The position numbers and the translations under genes are program-made. Below, in pieces: positions 1 through 22,344 of a stretch of DNA of 64,000 nucleotides. Where the stretch lies: the NCBI GenBank assembly GCA_016617855.1, contig JAECUM010004379.1, positions 1-64,000 on the forward strand. Direction: 5' to 3'. Origin of the DNA: Megalonaias nervosa. Taxonomy: Eukaryota > Mollusca > Bivalvia > Unionida > Unionidae. The notes under the pieces are model-generated. The model was not told where the DNA came from and ran no database searches. It saw only the letters and a list, made by a program, of their open reading frames with translations. The stretch's first letter is position 1, and every line of letters starts with the position of its first letter.

Positions 1-1521
1 ATATCTCTCATCGAAAAAATTATGCAATAAAATGTCGTAATAACCAAGCGAAAACTTCTCATTCCTGCCTGCAATATTCTCTTTCTTTCCTGCCATAGTT
101 TATAAGATGTGAAAACTACACCAGATAAGGATCAGGTGCGAAAGGTAAAGGAAAAAAAGGTTTCACATACGTTGTACAATACAAGGTATTTTCAGTGCCT
201 TAATAGCAAAGTAGTTTTTGGGATTAGCGAGAAGAATCAAATACGCATTGCAGTAAGAATCTTGAATTGTGATAGTGATAAGATTCTTTTTGAATTATGC
301 TGATTAGTTTTTACAATGAGATTAGCCCTCTGAGGATTATTTTTCAGTGACAACCTTTCACAGCTTGTCTTCCTTGATATGCAGCTTTGAAACTTTCGTT
401 ACAATTTTGTGTTGCCTTGGTGGAATTTCCATCCCTCTATGTCAATGACGTTATAGGACTCACGGTATTAATTCAGTTCCCATAGTAAACTATGCAAACA
501 ACATGATATTAGAAACTTTAAATTTCTGAGTGCTCATCACCAAACCTATATTTATCAGTACAGATGCATCCTGGATCACAACATCTGTGTTGAGGAAAGG
601 ATATAAGGGGCGGCATTTTTTATGGACATGTGTTTGAAACATGTGCTTTCAATTACGCACCAAAGAGTCAAGTGCTAATTTCAGTAATCAGTGTTTCAAA
701 CTCAGGACTGTTAAAGGACTGAAATTCCATCAAAAAACAATGTCTCTATTTTTTCCACTTACAACTAGGATAAGCTCTCAAAAGATTCTTTTTACTAAAA
801 TCTATCTTCCATTATCAAACAATCCTGGCCAGACGAACCCATATGTACTTTATTTGATCTTCACCCATTTCCAGTCTGATTCCTATATTTCCATATAGTT
901 AGTACCGTGTGTCCATCATCAATTCTGTTTGACCAAATATTGTGTGTATTACTAATAATAGTAACAAATTGTAAGCCCTTACAAAAATTAGTAATAAGGT
1001 ATTAATACACTAGCGTTTGGGGGCAATATTATGTGTCAAGGGAGGCAACACAAATAAAGGTAAAATGGCGAGACCTCTAGTTATCTCTCTTGCATATTGT
1101 TCCACTTCAGTACTTGCAACGAGTAGAACTTTGAAATGGAAATAACCACAATTATGCTCACATAATGTTTCAAATGTTAATAAAGATTGTCTACTGACAT
1201 TTTAAAAAAGAACATACATACATACATACATACATACATACATTCTATTAACAGAAGTACGTTTACAATAGTATAAAAACCACGAATAGCTGGAAGGCAA
1301 GTTCTGCTACCCGATCTTACGTGAATTAGTATCTCTTCAACCCTCCAATCCATCAGTATTTTCAATGCTTTGATTTAAAATGTGTCTTTCAGTTGCTCTT
1401 GTCAATGTACACATATTGTATATTTCTTATTAGTTGGCGAGGACCCAATCAGTAACTTATGTCAATAAAATACTTGAACGTACTAAATTCCTTTATTGAC
1501 AAACATTTTTTCGTCTTTCAG
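1..1521. other. Non-coding DNA upstream of the first visible iGluR exon
   Basis: No exon with convincing coding character was recognised. The stretch includes a short (ATAC)n tract at about 1210-1243. If the iGluR N-terminal domain exons exist they are likely further left, so this is probably intron. Confidence 0.4.
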
Positions 1522-12129
<10,608 letters not shown>

Positions 12130-12562
12130 CCTTTTCCTCTGAGAAATCATCATTGTTAAATAGATCTCGCACTCCGTTCTTTTTTTTTTTTAAAGAGCAA
12201 TTTTCAGGTTAAGCATTGTTTGTATGGCTGTATCGCACTATCAATGATATATGATTATCATTTATGTTTGTATGATTGTATCACACTATCAACGATATAT
12301 GATTATCATTAATGCCAATACTATGATATAATGCAGGCCGAGCTCAAGATTTCAACATCCTTTCAAATGTAAGAGACCTAAATCTACTTTGCTCAGAGAA
12401 TGTTTTTGTATAGTTATTAATCAAATCAAAATGACGCGTTCTATTTTCTATGAAAGCGAGTTATTTGAACTGGCGGAAATGATAAAAGTCCAAGCGTTCT
12501 TTTTGCTGTGCATCTAAGGAAAGCATCAGGATAAAGTGTGGTGATCTGAAGCAGATTCATAC

Positions 12563-12606
<44 letters not shown>

Positions 12607-13555
12607 GTTGTTGTTGTTGTTGTTGTTATTATCAACAGACATCGTCGATTTAATGTTAGTTCTTTGTATCAGACGGTCATCATTCTCCATTACACTGTCT
12701 TGCCAATTGCTGGAGAGATATGTGTATGCATGTAATACTGAATACTTTAACCTTAGCGGTCTACACGTGATCATGCACACTAGTATTTGTATTCGAGTAT
12801 TTTATTCATGTTGCATTTTAACTTTAAAGAGCAGTATTGAATTTAAGTCAAGCGATATGAAATCACAACCTTCCTAATATAACTTGCGACACTAGCGAGT
12901 AATTTCTCATTAACACGGGTTGACAGTTGCTTTGATTGCAAGATGAAACACCCGTAAAGTACGTATATCCTAGAAGATGCAGACACGAATAAATTAAATT
13001 GCATTGAAATTTTATAGAAGGAAAATAATACGTAATAAACTATGTCCGAATATGTTTTGCACATCTTTCCAAGGCAACTTTAAAAATTTGATAGAACAAT
13101 ATTATCAGCAAAGTTTCTCTAAAATGATTCAAGTTAACTTCTCAGAATGACCCAAGCTTTATAAAACATGCGCTAGCGTCGCGAATAAGATAACATATTT
13201 CAAAATTGTTTGTGAATTTTGCAGAAGCGCGCGCAAAAGACGTAGTTTTAAATAAAGTAATGCAAATTATCATATTTTACATTTAAAACTTAGCATCTCT
13301 ATATTTTTGGATACCTTAGGTACCGGTGGACGGACGGTTGGTTCAGTAGTATTCCACAACTTTTGGCAACACTTCGGAGCCTTAAATATTGCCAGTGACA
13401 CTTCAGTCAGGCTGAGGTACTTGGATGACCGAATCTTTTGGGTTAATAAAAATAATACTTATTAAATTTTCTTAACGTCGAGCGATTTGTGTTCGCTGCT
13501 CGTTTTCTTCGATCCAAACTTTGTTATTTTTTTTAGTCATGTTCGAAAAAGCAAG
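12130..13555. other. Intergenic AT-rich DNA
   Basis: Contains an (ATT)n tract passing to (GTT)n at about 12564-12627. No coding exon recognised. If 11965-12129 is the last iGluR exon, the 3' UTR starts here, but no unambiguous poly(A) signal close to the stop was found. Confidence 0.5.
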
Positions 13556-13561
13556 TCCGTA

Positions 13562-13990
13562 TTTCATCTCCTGTAATAATCTTTCAAACTTTTCAGATCA
13601 CTCTTGTCATATTTGGCGAGTAGCGGTTTGATGATTTCGTGTTTTCGCTCAGCAGTTAATAAATACGGGTCCCAACCTGCACAAACCTTTCTGAGCTTCA
13701 TATCATTCTTCAATATATTAATAAAATGCTGACCGACTAAACCCCATGACAATAGAAATATCTTCTATTATATATCGAATACGTTCAGCAATTGCCCCTA
13801 TTATAGCAGTCACTTCCTGCTCATCAATCAAAGACACCGGAATTTCAGAACGTGTGTTATTGTCCATGGATTCGCGACTATCTTGAAAACCTTGAAACCA
13901 CCAGAAATGTCTACGATATGACAAAGAATTACACCCGTAATCTTCACCCAAGTCGGATTTGCTATCAGCAAGAGAGTACCCAAGATCTCC
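13562..13990 (-). pseudogene. Mariner-type transposase fragment, broken
   Basis: Two minus-strand open segments in different frames resemble the N-terminal half of mariner-family transposases in order. RRHFWWFQGFQDSRESMDNN corresponds to the usual W-x-x-R/G-F-x-x-G-R-E-S/D block. A helix-turn-helix-like region (VTAIIGAIAERIRYIIEDIS) follows, then MKLRKVCAGWDPYLLTAERK, matching the family's RKVCAR-W-V-P-x-L-L-T stretch. The two parts are joined by a frameshift near 13720-13750, and the catalytic DDE/D half is missing. It is a fossil fragment; terminal repeats were not identified. Resemblance is from memory of the family pattern. Confidence 0.6.
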
Positions 13991-13999
13991 AGGATTTTA

Positions 14000-14753
14000 C
14001 ACTATGCTCTTTGCTCAGTAGCATAATTGTTTATCTTTTTCCGACATTTTTATGTCAGTGTCATTTATTTACTTGTGTTACGTTTGAAGCATATATCTGT
14101 AGATGGAAGGCGTGCTGCACGTGCAGCTGCATATCGTTTTATAGAACATTAATTTGTCTATTAATCGGCATGAAATTTATTGATAGGTTCAAAGAAACAA
14201 GAAGTACACACAAAAATATTCAGAAATTTTCAAATATCACTGTTACATCTGCATTTTTTCCGTAATATAGATAATATAACGAGTGCACGCTTTGAATACA
14301 TTGTGTTCAGGAGGTAATAAATCCTCAGTTAATTCATGGAATAAATGTTGTAATCCTGTACGTGTGTCCTGTTAATTAATAATCGGAAACAAACACCAAA
14401 GAGAGCAAGATACTCAAGTATTCAAGATGCTTTCTCATTTTGATAATCTTTCGTGCAGTCTAATTATCACTGATGTAATTCAGTAGAAAAATATACATTG
14501 CAATAATTTATTTCAAGACGACTTGGGTAAAATGCGTGGTTTATGGACTTTGTGTTTCTGCAAAATTATTAAACTTTTGTGATTTATTGTCTGAGTCGCA
14601 ACATTAGCTTACGTTGTATAAAGATAAGAACTTGATGAAAAGTTAGCGCTAACCGTCTCAAGCAAACTTCATCACTGTCATTTTCTTTCAGATTAAAAAT
14701 TACAAAGTGATCTCCTAAAAACGTGCAAAATTTATTTGAATAGAGTTTAGTAT

Positions 14754-14804
<51 letters not shown>

Positions 14805-15075
14805 TCTATTTATAACATGTACCTCTCTAACTAACTATTTCTTCACGTTAGCGTAATAGGAGTTTCAGAAATCGTCCAAGACGGTAAACAATTTTTACAT
14901 GGCTTCCCGGAAAAATCTGGTAACAAGAAGCAAATTCATACAAAACTAGTACTACATATGGAGCAAAAGTGATATGGCAGGTGTAAAAAAAAAACCCGAA
15001 CTATTATAATATCCATCGAACATCGAATAATATCTAATTTGTTCCATTATTCACAATTTTGTATCAGAAAAGTGT

Positions 15076-15139
<64 letters not shown>

Positions 15140-15760
15140 TCTTTCTCTTTCTCTCCTATATAAGCGCTGAGAAAGTAATATATTCGTCGTGACATTGAGA
15201 TTGCTCTTTATTTTCCGTTGTACTTCATTCGAACATTTTACACATTGCTGTATTCAAAGAATTGGACTGAGATTCAATATGGCAGTTTATTTTATATTTG
15301 TTCCTAGTTTGACCCAATGATGTTTGCTTTACGGTAATGTGCAATTGCTACTCTACGATATATAAGGTCATATTTTCCATTTTTCATCTCAGTCATTCCA
15401 CATTTGTTTAGATTATTGTAACTTTTAAGTCAAGAATTTTTATTTCTACCAAGCTTGTTTGTTTGACTGGTATATAGAAATAATAAAACAATTGTCCACG
15501 TTTCAAAAGCATGCCCTTTTTATTTATTTATCTATTATCGCACATAAATCACGACAATAAAAAAGGTACACTTTAAAAGAACAAAATATACTTTCGATAG
15601 ATTCAAGATGTGTGATTGGCAACTGTGAGTGTACTGGAATGAAAGGGTTCGAGTGAAATAAGTTTTTCTCTTAAAAGGTTCGCCTGAATGCAATATATCA
15701 CGGCTGGTATGCTATATATCGCACCTGGATGTTATATATCACGGCTGGTATACTACACGT
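14000..15760. other. Intergenic DNA with microsatellites
   Basis: No gene recognised. Includes a (TTTA)n run at about 14750-14812 and a (TA)n run at about 15078-15138. A short duplicated ATATATCACGGCTGGTAT motif occurs twice near 15695-15752. Confidence 0.6.
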
Positions 15761-15769
15761 TAGCCATGA

Positions 15770-16210
15770 TTGAAGTCGTATCATTTCGGTAGGCATCTTG
15801 TCCACTTCACGGAAAGTTTACCTGCAAAAAATGTGACCTCCAAGGAAACAGTCGAGCAATTTTTGGATAAACAGCCCTATATGCTCGCCCGAGCTTGTGA
15901 CGTCAGTATGGAACTGCACAGTATGAATAATAGTCAACGATATTATGACTTGCTTTTTCTTCTGCAACATTGCTATATTTTTGACAGCTGTCTTCATTTT
16001 ATTAATAAGTTGTCTCTGATGTATATGTTTAGCACTGTCCTCTCCATCAAAATCAAAATCTTGCCAGAATCGCCCCCAGTATTTATATCATTCTTAATCA
16101 TTTTCTTCCCAAAATGTGACGTGCAAACCTTTGGTACAAAAGTAATAGCTGGGTGCCAAATAAAGAATCAATCATCTATACTTGTACTGTATATTTTTGA
16201 CCAAAAATAA
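15770..16210 (+). other. Unrecognised 146-codon open stretch
   Basis: Open for 146 codons with no ATG at the far 5' end (first codon TTG). The first third (for example SKETVEQFLDKQPYMLARAC) looks more protein-like than the hydrophobic, low-complexity remainder. No family recognised, no flanking splice pattern established. It may be chance or an old exon or transposon piece. Confidence 0.15.
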
Positions 16211-16433
16211 TAAATCCTTTCAAAAGAGTCTGCGTATTAATACCTCTTTTTCTAGGTGTTACGTAAATCATACGAAGTCATCTTATATGAAACCTGGTTT
16301 TTAAAGCGGTAGGGGGACCTGAAGCAAGTTAAAAATCGCCTTCATTCCTTGGACGGGGCGCTGCACCAAAAGCCTGACATTTTCTTTAATACAACGTCTG
16401 TCTTCCGTTCTGTATGCTGTTCCTCCAACTCCC

Positions 16434-16435
<2 letters not shown>

Positions 16436-16489
<54 letters not shown>
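16436..16489 (+). repeat. (TC)n microsatellite
   Basis: About 26 CT units. The opposite-strand reading gives an artefactual poly-RE peptide. Confidence 0.95.
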
Positions 16490-16490
<1 letters not shown>

Positions 16491-17703
16491 TCGGTCAACT
16501 GTATATTCAGCTGATTTGAGTTGTAGCTGATAAGAATAAAAATAGGTTTTTGGTATTTTATTTTGGTGATGTTAACACTGAGCGTTAACACTCGTTTAGC
16601 CCCCTGATTTAATCCTTATCTTTCTCAATTGGTTCCGTCCTTTCTTCTTTTATACATCTTTCCATCTCTCTGTTACACATCTTGTCTTAATCGTAGTTAA
16701 TTTAAAATAATGGAATATATTTAAGACAAAAATATTTATACCTATCAAAATAACGAAAACAAATCAAGAACTACAGTATATGAATTTCAGTATTCTATTT
16801 AAATTATTTTCATAATAGGTGTGAGGGGGTTTTATGGTTTTTTTGTTTGTTTTATTTATAGCAGTCTTGAAAACGTTATAATATAAAGATTGGAGACTAT
16901 CTGGTGGTTTGGAGTTGCGCGTAAAATGCCGGTCCTCATTCTTGGAATGACACTTGTTTTATCCTAGTACCTCCGTTATACGTTTAATTTACATGCTATC
17001 AGCTTAAGCCTACATGCAGAACAAGACACTGCAAGTCATTTGAGAGATTGTTTCATCTCAGACTGTGAAATAAACATTAAATCAACGTTAGTACGTCATG
17101 TGAATGCGGTTGATATTTGGTGTTTAAAAAATCGTTACAATGTGCTGTAATACAATGACAGACATGAAACATTAAATATAAGTTCTCTGTGTCCGAAAAC
17201 TGCTAGCATTGTGTCAAGTCACGTGCTCGCTCTTTGCAATTATGAAACTGGCAAAAGGTACCGAAGTATGCCTAGAAATTGAAAACTTTCGTAAAAATGT
17301 CCAATTTAATGACGTGATTGTCATAAATGAATCCGTTTTACGGGGGAGTGGGGGGCTTGGGGGGCAAGAGAGCGTAGAGTAATGACCCTCTTCGTTAATC
17401 TTGTTAAGATTAGTAAATACATATCAAGAAACTGATTGTATTTAGCTGCTTTATTTCTGTGTGTAGTGGTGGCGGCGGCAATTGTGTAATCTTCCAGTTC
17501 TCTTATTCGTATATTTCATATGGCACTCCGTAGGCTATATTTTTATCAATGACAAAAGCAGATATTGAAGATTTCTTTTACAGGAAAATAACTTTACAAA
17601 AATAAAACAAAATAAACAAAAAAGAAACACACACACTTACACACACAGTCACAAACTCAGTGAAGTGGTTTGGAAATGCGGTAGATCTATGAAACACCAA
17701 CAT

Positions 17704-17960
17704 TTAGAACTTCGTTTTGTAGTTAAAATACGTAAGTGAATCGTTAGCCATTGGACTGATATTCATGTTTTGTGGATAACTAATTTCTTCTGAAGTTATA
17801 TGTTCAACAATCAGACCAGGATCATCTTCATTATTGTTGTGAAAGTCAGTTTTAGTTGGTTCTATCCTCTCCAGATACTGTTTTGAAACCGAAAGATACA
17901 TATTACGTAAACGTTTCATATAAAATTCAGTGACATGCGTTGTTTGATACTTGTCCGACG
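17704..17960 (-). other. Candidate minus-strand coding stretch, function unknown
   Basis: Open for roughly 85 codons, ending in a TAA at 17704-17706. Composition is mixed and hydrophilic (for example MKRLRNMYLSVSKQYLERIE) without low complexity. An in-frame stop lies a few codons upstream of 17990. It could be a terminal exon or a chance frame. No domain recognised. Confidence 0.25.
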
Positions 17961-18182
17961 ATTTGTGGAAAATTACCTTGAGTAATAATCTTAATTAATT
18001 CATTCATTTTAAGAATAAATATTATTTAATAATAACAATCATTCATTTAGATCAGACAACATTGAGATAATTGGGATCACACATGCTCCATTGCCTCAAA
18101 AAGGAGCCGCTGATTAACACACAAGATCCCTTGTTACAAGTATACTATCTTGACGTTAACTGATTATAAATTTTGAGCCTAG

Positions 18183-18455
18183 TTACATAACATTAACTTC
18201 CAAGGAACAAAGCGGTAAAGCTGCAACGGCAGACTGCCAGTATATTGTATTGGGAGCCAAAACGATTGAATGTCGACAAATGGGAAAACCGACTATTTGA
18301 CTCAATTCCAAATATTCATCTTCCGTATGATCCCTAGCATTGCCCGAATGTAAAGAATATTTGAGTCGCTTAAACGAGAAATTAATTTTTCGAAATTCCT
18401 TAGAAGAATAGGCCACAGACATTTTCAACTTTTCAACTTCTTGATCTCAGCAGCC
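18183..18455 (-). other. Candidate minus-strand open stretch, function unknown
   Basis: Open for about 90 codons to a stop at 18183. It reads KLKMSVAYSSKEFRK near its start and ends SLEVNVM. A separate frame just upstream gives a heptad-like DKLAAEIKKLKS then a stop. No homology recognised. It abuts the SINE at 18529. May be noise. Confidence 0.15.
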
Positions 18456-18528
18456 AGCTTATCTATCTCCCTTCCCTACACCTTGTCCTTTTAACCACCA
18501 TAGCCTTAGCACCAGTCCTTACCTTTCT

Positions 18529-18845
18529 GACCGCTCTTGTGGCCTCCTGGTTAGAGCATCCGCCTTGGATGCGAGAGGTCACATGTTCGAACCCCGGCCG
18601 AGTCATACCAAAGACTTATAAAAATGGTATTAAGAGCTGCCTCGCTAGGCGCTCAGCATTAAGAGGTTAGTATTTGGACTGGTCGGCCTGGTGTCAGGAT
18701 AATGTGACTGGGTGGGACATGATGCTGCATATCTGTGGCATGATGCCCCAGTGCTAGACATCGCTATGAACTGCTACACTGCAGACATTGTAGCGATATG
18801 ACTTAAAAAGTGTTAAAGCTATATTAAAAATCCAATCACACATGT
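18529..18845 (+). repeat. tRNA-derived SINE (family A), full-length-looking
   Basis: tRNA-like head with A-box region TGGTTAGAGCATCCGCC and B-box-like GTTCGAACCCC (18584-18596 area). The body contains GACTGGTCGGCCTGG, GTGGCATGATGCCCCAGTGC and TGCAGACATTGTAGCGATATG. The tail is TTAAAAATCCAATCACAC. Near-identical order occurs at 30088 (+) and 35732 (-). Not a functional tRNA gene: the cloverleaf is imperfect and the SINE body is attached. Confidence 0.85.
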
Positions 18846-18969
18846 ATTGCATTGGTTAGGAATTATACACCAAGTTTGGTGATATAATTATTTCCTTCAT
18901 TTTGATTGATTGCAAAATATATAATTTATTTTGGTCATGCAATGGTTAAAAACAACAGCTTTTACAAGT

Positions 18970-19107
18970 TACAATCATGCTACATGTCTGCGGCATGATG
19001 CCTCAGAGCTAGACATCATAGCGATATGACTAAAAGATTGTTAAAGCTACGTTAAAAATCCAAAGTCATACACAAACACACACACACACACACAAACACA
19101 CCCCCCT
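18970..19107 (+). repeat. SINE family A, 5'-truncated copy with (CA)n tail
   Basis: Begins within the body (CATGCTACATGTCTGCGGCA), continues to the same 3' end (TTAAAAATCCAAAGTCA) and finishes in a CA-rich tail. It lies about 125 bp after the full copy in the same orientation, so it is a second insertion or a local duplication. Confidence 0.75.
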
Positions 19108-19964
19108 TACCTTTCTAAGTTAATAACCTTACATATTCCTCCACCAACCCCATCCCTCAACACGACCCTTAACAAGGGAGCCTGTTTACCTCTCTGACCG
19201 TAGCAACGGACTCGTTTAATTCTATTATCTTGCCACCTATCTACCTTCCCAAGCACCGGGTGTATTTACCATCTCGATTATAGCACCAAACGTATTATGC
19301 TTTTCAGATTATTTTAGCAAAGGGTTTTTCAACGTCCTTGAGATTTTGTGCCATGCTGAGCTTAGCACCAGACCTATTTGCCTGGCTGACTTTGTTGCTA
19401 TACAATCAATCAGCGATGCTGCTTCAAGAATACCAGGATTTTGCACTAAACGTTTAGCATTAGAATAATAATGCGGTAACATAAACTAATTAACCCATAG
19501 TTTCTGATGACATTATATTTACAAATAAAATAATTACAAAATAAGCAAAAAAATATGTAATGTACTTTTTTGTGATAAGGTGCGAAGAATGCTAACTTGG
19601 CTAACTTGGCGTATTCATCGGTTATTTGTCGTTTTGTTTTCATGCAACTACTCTCACTTTACATCCAGTGAGTTCCCGAATGAATCATGAACATAATTAG
19701 CCCCATTCCTGTTACGTTTAAAGAACAATTCCTGTCATATAACAGTACATGGTCGACAGTATTCCTCTGCTTGTAGTTAATGTATTCCTCAATGATAAAC
19801 ATGCTCTTTCTCTCAAAGAATCATTTCTTGCCATTACACTCGTTCAGAAGGTTGGTAGTGGGACCTACAGAGATGTGTACAAGTTTAAACTGACTTCAAA
19901 AAAGGAAATGGAATAGTGATAAAAGGATAATCTGTTCGTATTCAACACGTTTCATTGCAAAGCA

Positions 19965-20222
19965 TTACATTTTACAATTATTGAATATATATGGGTAACC
20001 GAGGTAGATCTTCAGGGGCTGACTCATTGAGGCAGGAGTTGAGAATGTTTGCTGTTGGACGAAGTGTTTCTTATCATGATTGCCGTAATCCCCGATACCA
20101 CTAGCCGCTGTAATGGATCTGGCGCCAGGATCAGCGGCCCAGTCCAGGAGGAGGTAGAATGTACAGTTAGGTCTTACACTCACTACATAATGTAGGGTCA
20201 CATCATTGGTCATTTCGACCAT
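19965..20222 (-). CDS. Candidate 3'-terminal exon of an unrecognised minus-strand gene
   Basis: On the minus strand a plausible acceptor (ACGTTTTTCTGACATCCAG) near 20226 is followed by about 85 open codons and a stop at 19965. Composition is markedly protein-like: VTLHYVVSVRPNCTFYLLLD, DPGARSITAASGIGDYGNHD, LKIYLGYPYIFNNCKM. Two Cys could pair, and the alternating hydrophobic pattern suggests an extracellular beta-rich fold. GC content is higher than in the flanks. I could not name the family. Partner exons should lie to the right on the minus strand (20.3-28 kb), but none was convincing. Confidence 0.45.
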   Translation of the reverse strand: MVEMTNDVTLHYVVSVRPNCTFYLLLDWAADPGARSITAASGIGDYGNHDKKHFVQQQTFSTPASMSQPLKIYLGYPYIFNNCKM

Positions 20223-20229
20223 TAACTGG

Positions 20230-22270
20230 ATGTCAGAAAAACGTAGCCTTACTGTACGGAGTTATTTGTTTATTTTTGATGAAATAAGTTTAGTCCGTGT
20301 ATTCTCTGATCGATGTAAATGATGTTTATAGTTTCTAATTTGGCGATATGATAATAAATATACGAAACTTCATGCAACTGTTAATGTTTTTTATTTACTC
20401 CTCCCTTCTCATTACATCACTAATATCTTTTGCCATCCATCAAGTTGATGCTGTGATATCATTCTGACCAACACTGATTGACCAAATTTGAAAGAACTGA
20501 AAAAGTGCGAAGCGAATTTGTGGGTGCTGAAAGGTCCATTATTGACTAGGGTACCATACCTATCAGTCGAACTCTAGATAAGAAATTAATAAATTAGGTA
20601 CTTTTTTCTGATTTGAAACAAGTTGCATTTTGTTTCAGTTTGATAGGGTAGCTTCCAAATACCACAAAATCAGAAACCTGTGATACAGGACAAAGTCATA
20701 ATCATTGATATGTTAATCGAGATTTTTGTTAATGTGTTTTTAAAATGCGTGGTGACCAAAGTCAATTCATGGCCAGAGTTCTCCGGGAAAACCAAAATCG
20801 ACATACAAGTATATATACTTTTAGTTTTGGGCACATGAAAATTCAGACAGCATAGTCCTCAGTATGCAATGTTTTGTTGGTGAACTTCTCTTCTGTTTGA
20901 TCCATTTATGCAAAGTAAGTATCAGTCATGTATTATGTGGGCTATCAAACAAACATCGAGTGATTGGAAAGGGTTTAGGACCTAAACTTTAGGTGAAGCC
21001 AAATAGGTTAGATCTTAACAGGCAAGAAGATTAGGGCACCTGTCAATTCTGGTGCCTAATGATCGTTTGTTCCAAAAACTACAGACGCTTGTGCTATGAC
21101 ACTTCACGTTGATAAGAATCGCTCAAGCACATGTTTCATCCATTGTATTTTAAATCTCTCTGCGAAGTTTGTAATACTTGTATTTTTTTTTTTTTTTTTT
21201 TTTTGTATATAATATGTAGCAAATTAGTGCCAAGATTTTGTGACCTATTTTGTTAGGAGAATACGCGCTCCAATATTAACTGTCATCAATTGTTTAAAAC
21301 TATCAGCTGTTTTTCTGTGTCATGTACAAATATGCTTTCATTTTGCGGTGATTATTACGTGTACATTTCTGCTGGCAACATTTATAAAAAAAAATTTTAT
21401 TTTTTATTTTTTATTTTTTATTTTTTTTATTTTTTGCCGCCAAGTGTGAGGATGCAGGTCAGCCTGGTTCCAGCATTACTGGCAGACAGACAGTAATTAA
21501 TGCATCATGTTTTGACAAAGAACACACAACAACAAAGAGGCTATAATCTCTTCCTTGATTCCTTTGCTCTACACAAAATTAAATTATGGCGAGATTAAGC
21601 TATTCAGAACTATTATAGTTGTAACATCATAAACAATCACAATTATCACTGTTTCCAATTGCCATATTTTTTTTTATTTGTTTACTCTAATACTAAATAT
21701 TTCACAATGAATAAGCATTAGCAGTCAGATGACATATATTGCTAATCAAACAATGTATAATGTTCTGAATTATTGCGGGAGAGAAATGTATTATTATTAT
21801 GTAGGGCTTGGAATCAAACATTTTAAAAGGAAAGAGTCCTGGACCCTAACTTTAAAAATTGTATGGAGAACTTTGAGGGTATGTTTGTTTATATGACTGA
21901 GTTTGAGTGAGTGTTATGATGGTGATCAAGTACTTTAATGTCAACGTACATGGAACATGCTAAACTTCAAATAGCAGAATATATATTGATCGAATGCATC
22001 ATCATAAAGCTTAGACAGTGCTTATTGCAGGACCAACACACTAACAGCTTTGGACCAAATGTGCCTTAAATTAAATTGTTTTACATAATTGTTTTTATCA
22101 CAAACAAAATTGTTGTGTTTTTAGTCAAATTGTCTGCGTATAATGAGCTTTTTCTGGTGCAGGAAAGTTTTCAGTTTTTATGACATCTCTGAATACAATG
22201 ATGATCTTGTTGCACGCGCAAATAGAAAATAACCTTTGGTTTCAGAACAAGTTACCTCATGTGCCTTGGC
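20230..22270. other. Intergenic AT-rich DNA, nothing recognised
   Basis: Includes a T run at about 21182-21204 and a TTTTTTA-type run at about 21390-21436. No exon or element was supported. Confidence 0.5.
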
Positions 22271-22283
22271 TTTTCATTTGGCA

Positions 22284-22344
22284 GTGGCGGTGAACAGTGC
22301 TCCAAGAACATTACAGCTCACATGATTTTTATTTTGTCCACCAG
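22284..22344 (+). other. Possible short + strand exon
   Basis: A stretch bounded by a good acceptor (CTTTTCATTTGGCAG) and a donor-like CCACCAG/GTATGA. One frame is open and includes GGEQCSKNITAHMIFILS. No partner exons or family identified. Could be coincidence. Confidence 0.15.

Noticed and set aside
1177..1365. 62-codon minus-strand frame
   Set aside because: Half of it is a translation of the (ATAC)n repeat (MYVCMYVC).
18529..18620. tRNA gene
   Set aside because: The tRNA-like head is followed by a constant SINE body and tail found in other copies, and the cloverleaf is imperfect. It is a SINE promoter.
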